A stretch of 64,000 nt of DNA. Origin: Melanocharis versteri (Eukaryota; Chordata; Aves; Passeriformes; Melanocharitidae). Of this stretch, positions 1-12,230 are shown one piece after another. Position numbers and translations under genes: made by a program. The DNA lies in NCBI GenBank assembly GCA_013397845.1, contig VZTG01005259.1:1036482-1100481 (forward strand). Direction: 5' to 3'. The notes beneath the pieces were generated by a model, which did not search any database, was not told the origin of the DNA, and saw nothing but the letters and a program-made list of their open reading frames with translations. Each line of letters begins with the position of its first letter. Position 1 is the first letter of the stretch.

Positions 1-3000
1 ACTTATGAAAGTTGCCAGACGCATTGCTCTGGAGGTAGTGTTTGAAGGTACGACTTCAACGTGCTCTTATCCTATTTATGGTAATCCAAGACATACTGTT
101 CCTTACTGTCTTAACACTTTGAAGAAGCAGCAATGCCTATTTAAAAAGCCATCAATGCAAACTTTTCATTATAGGCAGTGAAATTATGATCTTTAGAGAA
201 TCTCCAGAGAACCCCACACATGCAGGGTAACGCCGCTTATTTCATTTACATAAAAATATAAATATATGTTTCTTAGTTGCTGTTAAATGATAATGATCCC
301 TGGCAATCTGAATTCACTTCAAGTTTTATGGAAACAAACCACTTGGCATTCTCAAGACACCATTCTCAAACATACTGAAGAACAACTTAGATTAGGTGAG
401 CAAAACACACACTTAACCATAAGTGGCAAATTATACATAAAAGGACGTTTTCAACTAAGACTTTAATTTTGATCCAAACACAAATATGGAAAACTATGAT
501 AAACAAAATGAATAAAAGGTAAGACCATTACTTGAATTCCATTTTGTTCATACTGGAATGTAACAAGACATAAGTAACATAAGCATGTTTTTTAAAATTT
601 GTAGTTTAAATGTAAATGTAGAATTTCTACACTAAACAAAACAAAATTTCTCTCCAATAATTCAATCATATAATATGTTTATTATATGCATAGGCAACTA
701 GCCTGAGCTCAGCTCTATCCCACCACACTCATCAGGAACACCCAACTCTAGGAACAAACCCAGGCAGATCATAAACACCCAGCCAAGTAGGCTCTACACT
801 TCAGCGTAAGAATTTCTCCCTTACTGTCCTCTTTCCATCTCTTCCACTTACATCCTCAGAGTATACAAATTAATTCCAATCAAAAGCTTGTTAAACTCTT
901 ATCCTCAATTCTGCAGCAGAGCAGGAGTGGACCAGTGGACACCATGTCCCTCCAAAGGTCCCTCCAGTCCCAGCCCAGCCCCAGACTGACACTCTGTGGC
1001 CCCAGGCCTCCACCACCTCTGTGTGGGTGAGCACACCCAGAAGAAGGGCTTGTGTGACATTTCCCACATGTTCTGTTGCCACTCCTTGCCTTGATTTTGC
1101 CTTTGAATGTACTGCTTCCTTGCAACCATTTTCTGTGGCACAGCAGAAATGTTTTGGCTTGTTTGGGTTTTTTTCCAATCTTAAGGCAACCGAAAGCATA
1201 AAATTGGGTAAAATTATAAAAAGTTACTTCTGCTGTTCTCATTGAGAATATGCAAGAACATATGAAGAGTCCACAGCAGGAGTGTTTTTCCCTGTAGATA
1301 CATACATGAAGCATTGCTAAAAGTAAACAACAAACAAAAGCACAAAACAAAGCGCAAGGAAAGAAGACACCCAGAGCCATCCTAAAGAAGTTTGTTTTTT
1401 CCACATGGTTATATCTATAGAATGGCTCCTTTATTGCTGTTTTGTTTTGTTTACTTTCAAAAATAAAATTGAGAAGTCCATCTGATTAGTTACCTGGATT
1501 GTCTCTTCCTGGTTTTGATTCAGCTAAGGATCATTTTCCAAGGAAATTCGTATTTCATTTTATCCTCAGTAAAGACTGAATGATGTTTTTTTTCCTCAGC
1601 CCTGACAACCCAACATGACATCTGAGTGCCTGCTGCAGCAACAGAAATGACCACTGTTTCTTTGCCAGGTGTCATGTACCTGTCCAGTTCTATTTACCAG
1701 CTCCAACTTAGCACTGAGCTGTTCAAGCTGCATGGCACAAATGGGTCTGTAGAAACTCCTTCCAAATCAATCGAGTTCTTTTTCTTTAAGAAATATCAGT
1801 CATAAACTGGTGGACATGGTCTCAAAAAAGACATCCTAGACTAGATGTTATGGTCAGCCACCATGGGTTTTGAGTTGGTTTACGCTGGATAGGTGAAAGT
1901 GCTTAAAGCAACACAGCAGAGAAAAAAAAGCCAATGCTTATTTTCCAGCTCTGAAGATTTATTTTTAAATGGTTGATTGTTGCTTTGCCAATTCAGAGAC
2001 CTTACATTTCAATGGAATACAGAAGAGAAGGTAAGCATTTCAGCAATGCTAGGTTTGATAATACCAGAACTCAGCTTCCCTAACATAATTTTACAAGTTT
2101 TTCTCCAGTTGAAAACCTGACTTATCCCTTAGAAGTAAATAGCTTATATTTGATGATGTCAATAAAGCAGTTGTTTTATTCTGCAGTAACGTATACCAAC
2201 AGCATTTCCAATACCATAGCATTGCTGTCTCACAAGGTAACTCCCAGAAACCAACCGATAATACCCTAACATAGTGAATGATTAAGTTCAAAAAAACATG
2301 TATAGAAATCCAACATAAGGGATGATGGTAAAGCGAGAAGGTAAAGGGTTAAGAAAATGTAATCCCTTCCTCTTCCGCTATCCATACAGAATGTAGCATA
2401 CACACCTTAATATTAACTGTTATATTCTATACCCCTCATGATTTACATGAATAAATATGTAAAGTTACATAAATAACATCATCATATAATGTATTAAACG
2501 TCATTGCATAACAAAATTTTACCTTACATTTAACTTTACTCATCTTTAAGTTTGCTGGGCAGTTGAGGACATCAGCATTCCCAGGACAATACAAGCTTTC
2601 ACTCCAGAAGCCTTGATCAGCACAAAATCAGCTGCCACGATGGCTATTGACTGTTGCTTGACAGACTGAATTTTTTGTTCAATCACTTGCACAGCACAGA
2701 GTGGCAAAAGATTTTATGATTGCAAGCCCTATTTCCAGTACTGACACAAAACCAAAATGTGTTTTTCATCATCACAAAGCTAACAGTAGGAGAAAAAGCA
2801 CTATTAAGCAGAGAAATGTACTGATTAAATGTGAAGGTTAGGTTAGAGTCATCTCAGTTATGTCAGTGCAGCAGTTTCCAGCACAAGAATTTCTGATATT
2901 TAATACTTGTAAGTGTTTGCTGTTAAATGTCTAATAAAAGTCACTGATTAGCGTGTCATGAAGGAAAAGATTAGACACCATTTATTTGATTTCTCACTTC

Positions 3001-5738
3001 TAACATAATTTCAGCATTTAGATTACAATGTTCCTTTCTAAAATTTAACTTATGGTTCAGACCGAAAGTCACGGTGAATGCATTTGTATCTACTGTCTGT
3101 TTGAAAGTAATAGGTAGCCTGCCATGCTGTAATTCAGCCCTTCAAACCTCAATAGTCACTAAACTACTCTTTTATTGTTATTATTATTATTATTAGTGGA
3201 AGGTGAAAGAATAAGTGCACAGAGATTGGTACCTTAGCACAAACAAAGAAGAAACTGCAGGTGATGGCGTATTTTAGAAACATCTGGGAAGCTTATTCAA
3301 AAACTCTCAAAAATGTAACAAAGAAGAGACAATCACTTAAGTATGCACTCATAGTAAATGACTTTTGGGAAATGAGTATGAGCAATCCATGTCAAGCATT
3401 TATAATCCTTATTTTCATAACTCAATCTGCAAGGTTTTCCATTTGAAACAAAGACACTCAAAGAGCAGGATAGGATTTCCATGCTGGAAAGTGGTCACTG
3501 TTTTTTGCATTCTGGTCTATGAGGTGTTACTTAATTTGAAAACCCTTTTTTATAAATATTAAAAAAAAAATTAGTTGAGTTATCCCCAAAATAACAGTAA
3601 TATCTGAACATACCTTTCTCCCAATACCGATGTTTTCATCTTAGCTAAGTAAGCATTGCCACATGTATTTATGTTGATTATCCTTAACTATATTAAAGCA
3701 GACAAAAATAATCCAACCTTTGAAGGAGAGATTGGAGAAATTCTAATGATGATAAAATATATTAACATTTATGTATTTCTTTATTTTAATACAGAAATTT
3801 TCTCTATTAACTTAGAAATATTGTATCATGACAAACTATCATCCCTGCAGATAACTTTTGTTGTAATTCTATATTTTGAAGGACATATTAATAGACCACA
3901 TTGTATTTCAGAGTTACTTATTAAAAATACTTTAATTATTTCTTGGGTTTAAAGACTTCGTTTTGGGAAATGCTATTTCTTTTCATGAACAAGTGTTTCA
4001 TTCTGCTTTAGTGACTAGTACAGATCTGCTTTAGTATAGATCAATCTGACAGAGTTAACATCACAATATTTTGATGTAAAATAGCCAGGTACTTTTTTTC
4101 CACAAATTTACTATTGTAAAAGGAAATCATACCATTTTTCCTATTAAGTTTTCCTTTGTGCCTTTTTGCAAGAAAGTCTTTGTGTGTTCTGAAAGTTGAA
4201 AAAGACTCTTTTACTTCATTAGCTCTTCATATTTTTATCACTCTAGCAGAGACAAGAAAAGAATTGACCTCAGACAATCCTAAATCTACTTTCCAGAACT
4301 TTTGACATACATATTGCTGTTACACTAATTATATGGTTCAGGTATGTTCAGGACTCTATTCAGTGAACCAAACCGCTTCCCAAACAAACAAGAGGCTGTG
4401 TTTAGAAAAAAATACCTCATTTTCTAACATTAATTGTGAGGACATTTAATTCCATGTACAAATGGACCACAATAGATATCCTGCCTACTGTCAAAATATA
4501 TAAATATAATTTGTAGAAGAGAAGCACAACAACTAGGAATACAACAAAAATTCTATACATTGCATAGTAAGTCTGCCATGATGCTGGAGACGCCAGCTAA
4601 GCTCTGCATGAAACACAAACCAAAGAAAATGTCCATGGCAAGCACCCACTAATGCATTACCCATTTTGCACAAGAGCTTTTGGGGCTGGGGACAGTGCCA
4701 GAAATTTCTTCCCTCATCTTCACCACTTTATTGCCAGTATGGTTAAATTGTAAAGGCAAAACTGTCACAGTCCTGCGAGGGACTTCAACTTGCAGCTGGG
4801 GCAAGAAAGCAAGGAAGCAAGAGAGGATGTAAGATTCCCTTTCTGCTGTCCTGATTTTCAGATTCTGGAGTTACTACACCTTAATGTTTTCCTTCTTGGT
4901 GCATGTTTCTCTTTAGGACTCCCTAGAATCTAACTAGGGACTCCCAAGACACAGCACCTCTGCCTGATGCAATCCTGCAGGAGTCATATAATGGATACAA
5001 ATAGTCATATCTGTACTTAAGAGTTCTGGCATTTTTTAATATCATTATCACCTAAAAATTCCTTATATTTTATTTCAGAGTCCCATCTTTTAAAGTTTTA
5101 CATCAATATCCCAGTAGAAATTCCTGTCTTTTAGCAAACACAGTGTCAACAACTTAAAAGTCTATAATTTTTGGGAGGGTTACTGCTATCACACTGTTAT
5201 TCATGTGAGACCTCAGCAGTTTCAGAAGTGAAGTAAAACAAAGCAAAAAGACTGACCAGAAAACTAACAAGAAATAGATGCTTCTTTCATCCACCAAATT
5301 TCCCGCCTTTCAACATTTATTTACATATTCTTTCCCTCTCTCTGTATTCTCGCTGCCCCTTCAACTGTACACTGACAGACTTTTGTATTGCTCCTTCACT
5401 TTTTGTACTGAAACGTATAATCATGCCCCAGGTTAACCACTCCCATGCTGAAGTTAGCATGTAATGGCTCAAAGAGTGGAGAATCTGAGATGGCAACATG
5501 CCAAAGACTAAATCAGGGATTATCTTGGTGATGCTTCCATTTCTTTGAACACAACTCTCCTGTGCTTGGCCAAGTAATTGTTTAGTTGGATATTTCCATG
5601 GCTGTCTGATGTTTTATGTTAGAACATAACGCACTATAAAAATTTGTGACATTTTGAGGATTGTGATTATTGCATCTTTCTCTAGGTATTAGGGAAATTA
5701 TAATTATATCCTAACATAAGGTATGCAGCCTAGGGTCT

Positions 5739-5740
<2 letters not shown>
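1..5740. other. AT-rich non-coding stretch, no gene recognised
   Basis: Neither strand shows an exon-like reading frame that I can support. The longest frame (minus strand, 880-1404) is cysteine-rich with no recognisable domain. Positions 915-1030 form a local GC-rich patch of C/T-rich words that I could not assign. A six-unit TTA microsatellite lies at 3178-3195. Nothing else stands out. Confidence 0.6.
3178..3195 (+). repeat. (TTA)6 microsatellite
   Basis: Six uninterrupted TTA units are visible. This is a short simple repeat with no associated element. Confidence 0.9.

Positions 5741-5786
<46 letters not shown>
5741..5786. repeat. Poly(T) tract, 46 bases
   Basis: This is an uninterrupted run of 46 T, the longest homopolymer in the window. 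It could be the A tail of something retrotransposed on the minus strand, which would then lie to the right. The DNA from 5787 onward shows no recognisable mRNA-like or LINE sequence, and I see no target-site duplication. It is called only as a homopolymer; its exact length is prone to sequencing error. Confidence 0.95.
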
Positions 5787-5787
<1 letters not shown>

Positions 5788-6889
5788 GTAGCTGCCAATA
5801 ATACTGCAGAGTAAAATGTGAAATCATGATTCCTTTCTACTTTGCACACCAAGAATTGCAATGCTTAACAACTCTACCACAGAGTTTCATGTATGCTGTA
5901 TTTCACATGAACATATATCATCAGGATCAAGTTTAATAATACAGGCAATGTCTCTTCCTGAGCACAGGAAGAAATAGATCTGCAAACAAGGCATTATTCT
6001 CCAGTCACTCTACACTCAGGAAATTCTCCTTCTAAACTTTAGTCTTGCCTTCATATGAGCCACACTATCCTCTGATGTCACCCCCTACTATATTATGTCT
6101 GATTTCTAAACTAATGTCCTTCTGCATAGTTTGTTTTTGCAGAGGGAATAAAACCACTTCCTTAATAAAACTACAATCCAAGAACTTTCCTAATCGAGAT
6201 AGGAATTTTTCTTTTCCTTACTTATGCACTTTATAGATTTTTCAAATACGTACAGATCTAGATGACATTCCTTTACCAAAATTGTTATCATGTGGGCTTC
6301 AGCATTTTTTTACTTGAATTATAATGACCCTGCCAGTGCGTCCTGTACTTTAGTAGACAAACTGTCATCCAGGTACTTTGGAGAATAAATCATACCAGCC
6401 TACCGCTCTGATGAGTAGATAGAAAGTCAGTAGATTTAACAATACATGGATTAAAGTGTCCTTCTGATGGAAAAGTTGTTATATAATATATCACAAAAAC
6501 ACACCAATTTTTTACATACCCAGATATCTCAGGGAAAGCTCAGTTTCTATCACAGTTTTGATTGGGTATTTTTTTTGTAGAAAGTGGATGCTGAAAAAAT
6601 CCAGTGATGAAAATGATCAATAAATGACATTCATTCCTCCTAAACCTCATTTTCCTGTCATTCAAAGATGGGCGAACATATGCATTGTACTTAAGAGATA
6701 ATGCAGAGACAGTAAAAAAAAAAAGAAAAAAAAAAAATCCTACTTTTTCAAATATAATTTATATTAATAAAGCCACCAAGGAAATGAAGTTTTATTATTA
6801 TACATAGATTTAAATGTGATAAACTGAAACAGGGGAAATTTCAACCCTATTTAAGTTTAAAAATTTCACTCTGAAGATAATTAAGCGAT
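5787..6889. other. AT-rich non-coding stretch
   Basis: No coding frame, RNA gene or repeat family is recognised. The only simple repeat is an A-rich run at 6714-6737, broken by one G. Confidence 0.6.
6714..6737 (+). repeat. Interrupted poly(A) tract
   Basis: There are 24 bases, all A except one G at 6725. No transcript-like sequence is recognised upstream that would make it a retrocopy tail. Confidence 0.9.
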
Positions 6890-7068
6890 GATTCAGGTCA
6901 TCCAGAGGGGTTGTGGAATATTCATTCTTGGAGGATTTCTAAGGCTTGACCCAGCAAAGCCCTAAGTGACCTGACTTGAATTCAGTATTGTTTGGAGCCC
7001 CTGGCTCAGCAAAGGTTGGGTTAGAAACTTCTGTGGTCTCTCCTCTCCTGAGTGATCCTAAAACTTGT
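6890..7068 (+). mobile_element. Degraded CR1 LINE, 3' end fragment
   Basis: The order of words matches the 3' region of avian CR1 elements. A piece like 'caggtcatccagaggggttg' comes first, then 'tggaatattcattcttggag', then a stretch resembling the CR1 'gatttctaaggcttgaccca' segment. It continues with 'caaagccctaagtgacctga', then 'ggttgggttagaaacttct' and a final 'gagtgatccta'. In intact CR1 these words run in the same order just before the 3' octamer repeat. The octamer is lost here and substitutions are frequent, so this is an old, 5'-truncated, inactive copy. The alignment is from memory and the left boundary is uncertain by tens of bases. Confidence 0.78.
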
Positions 7069-10000
7069 CAGTGCAACAAATTGTTCAGATCATGATTCAT
7101 ATCATTATTTGGAAGTCAGTCCACAGTTCAACACAGCATCAGGGGTGAGCTGCTGTGCTTGGATTGCACGAAAGCAAGTTTTCCTCCAACTGTAAAGCCA
7201 GTATGATTTAATGGATGTGTACCCTCCGGACCAGACAATTATTTGCACATGACTTTCTGACTCATAAAATTGATACTCATGTTTTTAAAGATTTTTTTTT
7301 TAAAAAAGCACACGTCAAAATAAAAAGCAAATAGAAATGCATTAAGTACTCATTAAGAGTGCTGATCTTCATAATGACTTAAAATAAGTTGGAAAGATTC
7401 CTGGGATCTGAAGGTCATATTTTTGCATAGACTTAGATGACTACAACATAGTTAGATACTGGGCTGTTTTCCAAAGTGTCAAGTTACTAAGTGTTAATGA
7501 CAATTATTTGCTCACCCTATTTCAGTTCTTCTGAAAAATGCAACTATCCACTTACCTTAATTTTAGTGAATGTATATGCATTTCAAATTAGCCTTGACTA
7601 GTCTTTGAATTAAAGGTTTATTTTTTTCATTACTTAGTCTAAAATGCTTTTTGATTTTTTTTAAATCTACTGCTGTAAAATGGAGCCTTTCTTCTGTCTT
7701 GCATTCACCGTTTAATATGAGCCATCAAAAGTCCTACTTACTTTTGAAAGAAAATAGTCATTATCTTGACCTTTTAAATTAGGTTTACCTGAAATACAAG
7801 TGACCAAAGACCATTATTTACCCGTATTTTATTGTCCTACAGTAAGCAAAATATGGTCCTACAACACAGCCATGGTATATATCTTGTTATCACAGACACA
7901 AGGCTGAATCTGATGGAGGGGCTCAGCTGCTCCCACACAGATTAGACATGTTTGATGCTGTTTCAATTTGCTGAGCTGTTGGGTAGGCATGGATTGTAGA
8001 AGGAGTATTTCACCTTCTGGGCAGGCAACTGGAGACCAGGAAAAGCACTGTGGAGTGTCTAATATAATGTTAAATATTTACATTAAAGAATTGCTCCGTA
8101 GCAGCCCTTATGCAAGATTAACTCACTAAATAGTGGAACGTTAGTTGACAGACTTCATCTGTGACTCCACAGCTCTTTTATTTAAGTTATAGTAAAAAAA
8201 ACCCTAACCTTTATACCATCTATGTATGTTCACTACAAAACAAGTAATATAACTTAATAAAATATTTATCACTGGTTTATATCATCATTTACATATTAAA
8301 CATGAAATAATGACACTCCAGAAAGAAGTTATTCAGTGACTTTCCAACTGATGCTAGATATTCCATACACTATTCTCCCTTATAGGCATTTTTTTCTTTA
8401 CTGTGGTGAGTTAGTAAGGAATTGATTAGACATGGTCTCCTAAAGATGACATTTATTCTAAAATTCCTGTAGTTACACAGAATTACTTTGCCATCCACAA
8501 TTGCTCCAAGGAACTGTTATATTTAATTCAGTCAGTCATACCAGTAGATTTTGTTCTTTGGTCAACATTTTGTCCACAAAAACTTAACCACCAAACGCAA
8601 CCACTGTGGGAGCATCCAGTGGATAACACATCAAGCTCCATCTTTCCTGAGGTAGAAGGTGCAGCAAAACCCTCTTCCATTAATAATTCCTTCCATGCTT
8701 TATGGGCTTGTAGTGTATGAACAGCAACTAATTGGCAGCCTCCCACATGAGTTTGATGTCACATAATTACGTGGGTCCAGCCACAAAACAAAATAGCACA
8801 TGAAATGTTACCTCCTACTTATAAAGCACACAGAGGAACTGAGTGAGGTTCATCTCCCCTTCAAGGAAGTCATCCAGGTCTGAGCTTTCTAAGGAGGTGG
8901 AGAAAAACAGTCAGTGACTCTGCTGTCCTTTTTTTTCTTTAATTCCCCACCTTGAACTGTTGACACCACTGGACTATACTACAGATTACTCACGTTCCAT
9001 TCTTTCAACTGATGAGAAGCACCGACTGTTAAAAAAAAAAAAAAAATCCAGCCAGTTGCATGCAGGGTCCACACTCTTCACACACTCATTATTGAGCGTG
9101 CATGTTTCTCAGACATTCATGTTTACAGACAATGATGGATCCACGTCAAAATGGATCATGTTAAGTCAACAAAATTATTATTTGTGCTTTTTCAACTAAG
9201 AGTTATCTTCCCAAATAAATTAATCTTGATGCTCTTATTTGCAACAAATCTATCACAAATTAATTTATTATTCTACATGCTACAGTTCTCTACCAAACCT
9301 AGCAATACAATTAATGAAAAAAATGGACATTTTTCAAAGTCCTTTTTGTGTTTCTTGTTCCATGAACCACCAAAAAATAATAAAGTTGTTTAGGGAAAGT
9401 GGATTTCTTCTGCCTGCAGTGAAGAATACACCTGAATAAAGCTGTACAGGCTTAACAAATACAATGTAACTATGTCCATCCAAATATGAAATTATATAAC
9501 CCCAACAAACTGAAGAAAATATTGCTTAAGCAAATGTTTAATGATTTCTATCAAGGTTTAGAATTGTTTTAATTATTTTTAAAAGAAATATATTTTTTTT
9601 TTAATTAAGTGATTTACCTGGTTTTGGTAGTGGTGTTTATAAGTGATAGTGATTTTTTTCCTACCAACTTAATATGCTGTTTTTTCTAAAGATGATTTTC
9701 ACACTAGATTATGTAAATAGGAGGAACATTGATTTTTCTTTCCAGTGATGTCTTTTTGTATTGTATTTTAATTGATTTCACTTTCCTTTAAATAAATAAA
9801 CTGCAATCATTTTAAATTTAATCTGTATGCAAATCTATCTTATTATTTTCTTAGATGTCAGAAGCTTTATTTATGTTAACAACGAGGTCTGACCTTTAGT
9901 TCTTTGGGCTGGAAAAATTGCATTTCCCTGGAAAGTTTTATAAGTTTCCAAGTATGTCTAAAAAGAAAGTGGCCTTGAAAAATATAACCCCCTTAATGTT

Positions 10001-12154
10001 CATGCTCACTGCTCAAAAGGATAAAGTCAATTTTTTTTTCCAGTGATCAGCTTATCTGATAAAAGTATTAATAATTATTTGGTCAAATGTGACATTCCTT
10101 TGAATATGAATATTCTTTTTAAGCTTTAGAGAAAATCCTTAAATAAAATGAAGAAAAATGTGTTAATAAACAATTTTAACCACAAAATCATTACATTAGC
10201 ATGAGGTGAAGTGAAATTTCTGTGTTTAATAGAGAAGTACCACAACTCAACTCATCTAATACATTAGATATTATGTAGGCATTGGATAAGGTTAGGTATG
10301 ACACTACACCTTTGAATACACATGAAAATATATAGCCACAAATCTATAGTTTTAGAAAGAAACTGTAAGTGAATATATAGTTTATTGAAATAAATAAATA
10401 AATTGGTATTTTCCCTCAATTTTCATAATTTCTTGTTGTGTAAGTTATAGAGACATACCGTACACTCTACCCAATTTTCTGGGAAAATAAGGAAAACATG
10501 CTTTCAGAAATTAATTTTCTAGCTCACCCTGGGCATAAAAACTATTTGTTCTACAGAAAGCAAATGCATTAGTGTGCAGTTTCAGAGAAAATCATCGAAC
10601 TGAGGTTTACCCTAAGCCTCTGGCAGATACTGGAAGAACTCTACAGAGGTGAATATATGTGCATCTTGCTACCGTATTCTGAACAACAGCAAATCCTTCT
10701 TTCTACAGAAACTTCAATTACCAGAAGATATTTTGTAATTTTTTTCCTTTACTCTATTGCTCAAATAAAGCAAGTAGTGAGAAAATTACTTTTCGTCTAG
10801 GCAAAATATAACTTGGAATTTGTATTTTCAAATTTTAGAATCAGAAGAAGAACAGAAAATTTTGGAACTGATTACAAAATGAAATTAAAAGGAAACATTT
10901 CATACGAAGTCAATGCTTTTGGTATATTCAGCATTTTTAAGATTTATTTGGACCAATTTAAGGTTTTCCTATGCAGTACATAACAATGACTGGTGATGTG
11001 TGTGTTCCAGAATGAGTCACTGGAGCAGTGGACTCTGCATACGCTTGCAAATGCCATGAACTGAAACAAATGCCCCAATTTTTACAAATTCACTGACAAA
11101 GAGGAATTGGTTTGTTTGTAGCATGCAAATAGGGCTGAAAGTACAGCTCTAAACATGTAATTTCAATCGCCACCATTGACTCATGGAAGTACCCAACTCC
11201 CATTGCCAAAATATTATTAAAGGAAGCTGGGGCTTTTTTCCCCCTAAATGTGCAGATTGCTTATGCACCAGAGAGTCTGCTAGGTGTACTGGTGGCAATA
11301 TGGAATGCAAGAAGCCAGAGAAACCATTTCAACAGAAGATGGATTCCTGAAGTTGCCTGGCTGGAAACAAAGCTACATGTGGACATCTGATTTCAAGTGC
11401 CTCTGCTGCAGAAAGCTGGGAAGAACCTGTGAGTACTTATGTTGTACTCTATCTTAACTGCTTCTCCTGGAAAATACACCTTGTTAAAGCTAATTTAAAA
11501 GGAGTTCTGGCCTTTTCACATAAAATAACAAATTAGGCATGTTCTACACATACGATCACTCTGCAGATTGGTGCTTTTACAGCTGGGTAGTTGCTATAGC
11601 AGAGTATCAATTAATCAATTAACTTTAATTAACTTGGAGAGAAAAGAAAAGACAACAGAATAATGAAAACAGTTCCTGCAAAATCAAACAGAAGATGCAT
11701 CATGAGGGTTTAGCAGAGGATTTTTAGGTTCTTTGTGTGTGCCTGTCTAGAGTATATAGGGGGACCAGAGGCTGAGGGGGGCTGTGAACCCAAACCAGGC
11801 AGATCTCTCCACAGAGCACACCAGCAACAGAATACTAAGACTTGAGATATAGGTGAAACTGGGAGTGAAGGAGTTCCTTGCAGTGCATACATTTTCTGCC
11901 ACAGTGGTGGAAAACCTGGGAGAGGAGATGGAGATAAACAAAAGAGCCAAGTGATATAGACTTGTGGGACAGAACTAGGTACAAGGGAGGGAAATGAGAG
12001 CAGATGATTAAGAGCATCTGAAAACTCCTTTGACAGGAACTGCTCCTATTGCTTCTTTCTGTCCCACCATCTACAATAAATTTTGTTACTCTGTGAAAAC
12101 CAAGGGGATTTATCCCATTGAAACCTTTCTGTAAAGCTTCTGGGATAATGAACA
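7069..12154. other. AT-rich non-coding stretch
   Basis: No gene is recognised. A 16-base A run lies at 9031-9046. The block 10980-11440 is less AT-rich than its surroundings and carries an AP-1-type TGAGTCA (11013-11019) and an octamer ATGCAAAT (11123-11130). It ends in a possible splice donor (CT|GTGAGTAC near 11428). Positions 11700-12100 are purine-rich and unassigned. Confidence 0.55.
9031..9046 (+). repeat. Poly(A) tract, 16 bases
   Basis: This is an uninterrupted run of 16 A. No retrocopy is recognised upstream. Confidence 0.9.
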
Positions 12155-12186
12155 TCTGATATCAGGACTCTCTTCCTGATATCAGA
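12155..12186. repeat. Perfect 13-bp inverted repeat, 6-base loop
   Basis: The left arm TCTGATATCAGGA (12155-12167) and right arm TCCTGATATCAGA (12174-12186) are exact reverse complements around the loop CTCTCT. Each arm itself contains the palindrome TGATATCA. A 13-bp perfect hairpin with so short a loop is unlikely by chance in 64 kb. I know of no element with this sequence. A second perfect hairpin starts 25 bases downstream. Confidence 0.9.
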
Positions 12187-12211
12187 ATTTCTATGTATTC
12201 CTACTCATAAC

Positions 12212-12230
12212 CCTTGTATTTCATACAAGG
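12212..12230. repeat. Perfect 8-bp inverted repeat, 3-base loop
   Basis: The arms CCTTGTAT (12212-12219) and ATACAAGG (12223-12230) are exact reverse complements around TTC. Alone this is unremarkable. It is listed because it is the neighbour of the 13-bp hairpin at 12155-12186. Confidence 0.9.

Noticed and set aside
915..1030. GC-rich C/T patch that faintly recalls a CR1 tail on the minus strand
   Set aside because: Only short words such as 'ggagggacctttggaggg' are reminiscent. The required word order and octamer are absent.
880..1404. 174-codon minus-strand frame, the longest in the window
   Set aside because: It has no domain, no plausible splice context and unusual composition (Cys/Gly-rich), and it overlaps two other frames on the same strand. 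A single frame of this length is expected by chance in 64 kb of bird DNA.
5741..6050. Retrocopied gene on the minus strand with its A tail at 5741-5786
   Set aside because: No coding or mRNA-like sequence is recognisable next to the T tract, and no target-site duplication is visible.
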